Shown here in pieces: positions 62,455-64,000 of a DNA stretch of 64,000 bases (positions are counted from its first letter, which is position 1; each line of letters opens with the position of its first letter). The notes under the pieces were generated by a model. That model was not told the origin of the DNA. It searched no databases and saw only the letters and a program-made list of their open reading frames with translations. The translations under genes were made by a program, and so were the position numbers. This DNA is from Bacteroidota bacterium. GTDB lineage: Bacteria; Bacteroidota; Bacteroidia; Chitinophagales; Chitinophagaceae. The stretch is from assembly GCA_018266615.1 (NCBI GenBank), contig JAFEAB010000108.1:1-64000 (forward strand), written 5' to 3'.

Positions 62455-64000
62455 TCAATCAACTTTAATAGTTTCCGTACGTTCCGATACGCCATTTTCA
62501 TTAATAGCCTCAATCGCAAAATAATAAGGCTTCTTACTATCCATAGTTTTTAGCCAGTATTCATTCACATCATGTATCATAATACAGGTATACAATTTGT
62601 CCGGAGAAGTTCCATAGTAAAGGTTCCATGCCCAGGCATTTTCATCGGGACTCCATTTAACCCAGGCGCTGCGTTTATCCTTTTCCGTGCGCAGCACAAT
62701 CAGTTGTTTTACTTTAGATGGCTTTTCGCCAGGGCCCTTTCCAAATACCCTTAACCCGCTAATGGCAAATTTACCGGTGGGCATGTGTATATTCTCGAGT
62801 TTAATAAACCGGGCCTGCACCGGACGCTCGAGTTCCACATAATCGTGGGGTATATCTGTTTTATTCCGGCTTTTATCCACTAACAGATTCCAATTACGGC
62901 CATCCATAGACGAATATAGTTTATACTGGTGAAAGGTGCCAGTTTGCTTTCCAAGGAATTCCGCATCCTGGTCGGCATAGTTAATCTGGATGGCATTTAC
63001 GGAAGAAACGCCTCCCAGGTCAGATTGTATCCATTCTCCCTTACCTCCGGTCTTGGCGCTCCAATAGGTTTTTATACTTTCATCCACGGCATTGTTTGCA
63101 TTAAACGCATTTAAAGTGGAGGAAACGATAACCGGTTTCTTATAATTCAGCAACATCCACCCGGTAAAACTATTATTCCCATTTGGAGTATTGTCTTTCC
63201 GGGAATTCTCTGAAGGGATATAGTGAGGATAATCGCCAAAAGCGGTATTGCAGTACATCATGCCATCTTCATCAAACCCAGCCGGCCAAATACCGATGCG
63301 CCGTTCAAAATTATTCTTTACACTGATGGATATCGTACTCACATGCCAATAATTTTTCCAGTTATCCCGAAAAGTTCCTCCGTGGCCAGCGCCCCTGGCA
63401 AACCCTCCGGCCTTCATGCTCAGTGGATCAGATTGGGGTTCAAACGGACCAAGTGCTGAAGTTCCAACCAGTACCCCATCCGCATATCCGCTAAATTCGG
63501 TGCCGGGTGCCCCGTATTGTAAATAATATTTATCTCCAAACTGAGTCATGTGCGCTCCTTCAATAAAGGGATCCAAAAAAGTATTATCAAGGTATTCACC
63601 AAAACGCTGCCATCCATAGCGCCAGTCTTCGAGAAAATACATTTCTTTTCGAGCTCCTATTGGATCCATGGTTTTACGGTTCAACTCCACTCCATATATG
63701 GGGTAACGGTTGCTGCTTCCATTGTACATATACAGCCGTCCGGTCTTTTCATCCGTAAAAAAGGCTGGGTCCCAGCCACCAATGGCAAAAGAATCTACCA
63801 ATGGTTTCCAGCTATTATTTTTTGGATCGGTACTCATCCAAATACTGAAATTGCTGGTATAAGTAGAACCAAATACCAACATGGTATCCCCAATTATTCC
63901 AACCGCAGGAGCGCAAAGTTCGTCGTAGCCGGTATTCCAGGGGCGTAAAAATTTCCGCGGATTAAAATGCCAGTTCAGCATATCATGACTCCACCAGTAC
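62455..64000 (-). CDS. GH43-like glycosidase with discoidin-like and FN3-like domains (partial)
   Basis: The frame runs off the right edge of the window, so the N-terminus is missing. The visible 515 codons begin with YWWSHDMLNW, a typical GH43-type beta-propeller phrase, and continue with GSTYTSNFSIWMSTDPKN, WDPAFFTDEKTGRLYMYNG and IEGAHMTQFGDKYYLQYG. Residues about 285-405 of the visible part form an F5/8-type-C (discoidin) carbohydrate-binding domain, and the last 90 a fibronectin-III-like domain. It probably cleaves arabinose or xylose-type side chains. Next on the strand come the SGNH and GH3 genes. Confidence 0.88.
   Translation of the reverse strand, partial: YWWSHDMLNWHFNPRKFLRPWNTGYDELCAPAVGIIGDTMLVFGSTYTSNFSIWMSTDPKNNSWKPLVDSFAIGGWDPAFFTDEKTGRLYMYNGSSNRYPIYGVELNRKTMDPIGARKEMYFLEDWRYGWQRFGEYLDNTFLDPFIEGAHMTQFGDKYYLQYGAPGTEFSGYADGVLVGTSALGPFEPQSDPLSMKAGGFARGAGHGGTFRDNWKNYWHVSTISISVKNNFERRIGIWPAGFDEDGMMYCNTAFGDYPHYIPSENSRKDNTPNGNNSFTGWMLLNYKKPVIVSSTLNAFNANNAVDESIKTYWSAKTGGKGEWIQSDLGGVSSVNAIQINYADQDAEFLGKQTGTFHQYKLYSSMDGRNWNLLVDKSRNKTDIPHDYVELERPVQARFIKLENIHMPTGKFAISGLRVFGKGPGEKPSKVKQLIVLRTEKDKRSAWVKWSPDENAWAWNLYYGTSPDKLYTCIMIHDVNEYWLKTMDSKKPYYFAIEAINENGVSERTETIKVD

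Overview
The window is a typical piece of Bacteroidota chromosome, most likely order Chitinophagales (Chitinophagaceae-like). Supporting signs are promoter elements of the Bacteroidota type (TAnnTTTG), an almost complete lack of Shine-Dalgarno sites, families common in that phylum (S46 and S41 peptidases, DUF4834-like protein, PaaZ, GHL10-type glycosidase, CoA-binding-like GT2 fusion), and many short exported proteins without recognisable function. No phage, IS element, CRISPR array or rRNA operon was found. Base composition looks even apart from an AT-rich patch around 24.0-24.8 kb.

Layout. 0-0.6 kb: tRNA-Asn with an intrinsic terminator and a small GIY-YIG nuclease gene. A second, identical 117-bp piece of this unit follows, and it carries a tRNA half that starts at the anticodon. 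0.6-10.3 kb: acs, an ORFan, an omega-amidase-like nitrilase, an S41-type lipoprotein, a cupredoxin lipoprotein, uvrD/pcrA and an exported protein. 10.4-12.8 kb: nfu, then a translationally coupled pnuC-tag-NadR-kinase operon (nicotinamide riboside salvage plus a DNA glycosylase). 12.9-20.9 kb: mtgA, a LysE exporter, a GH3-type acyl-adenylase, an S46 dipeptidyl peptidase, and a YtxH/holin-like/unknown envelope operon. 20.9-27.6 kb: crotonase and paaZ, a cupin, dps, adk and an aminotransferase. 27.6-35 kb: small proteins, including a 42-residue lipoprotein, two glycosyltransferases, suhB, thiL, an XRE regulator and a YgiD-type dioxygenase. 35-44 kb: rpoN with a membrane protein, a GHL10-type glycosidase with marR, an AI-2E family protein, radical SAM/SPASM, an epimerase plus steroid-reductase-like pair, and a transglutaminase-like protein. 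44-49.8 kb: dnaE2-like/dinB-like translesion operon and a cystathionine gamma-synthase family enzyme. 49.9-50.7 kb: a 28/29-bp tandem repeat block bracketed by 34-bp direct repeats. 50.8-58.3 kb: hflX, surA-like, infB, nusA, rimP. 58.4-64 kb: DUF4834-like, HAD phosphatase, and a carbohydrate block (GH3, SGNH, GH43 with discoidin-like domain) running off the window.

Most genes are housekeeping or ordinary accessory genes. The signals most worth follow-up are the tRNA-Asn/GIY-YIG tandem unit, the exact TAnnTTTG-N4-ATG spacing at five genes (predicted leaderless mRNAs), nested inverted repeats over the promoter of the dnaE-dinB operon, the bracketed tandem-repeat element that is open in all three frames of one strand, and the insertion of a DNA glycosylase inside an NAD-precursor salvage operon. 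All functional statements are from reading the sequence. No database search was run.
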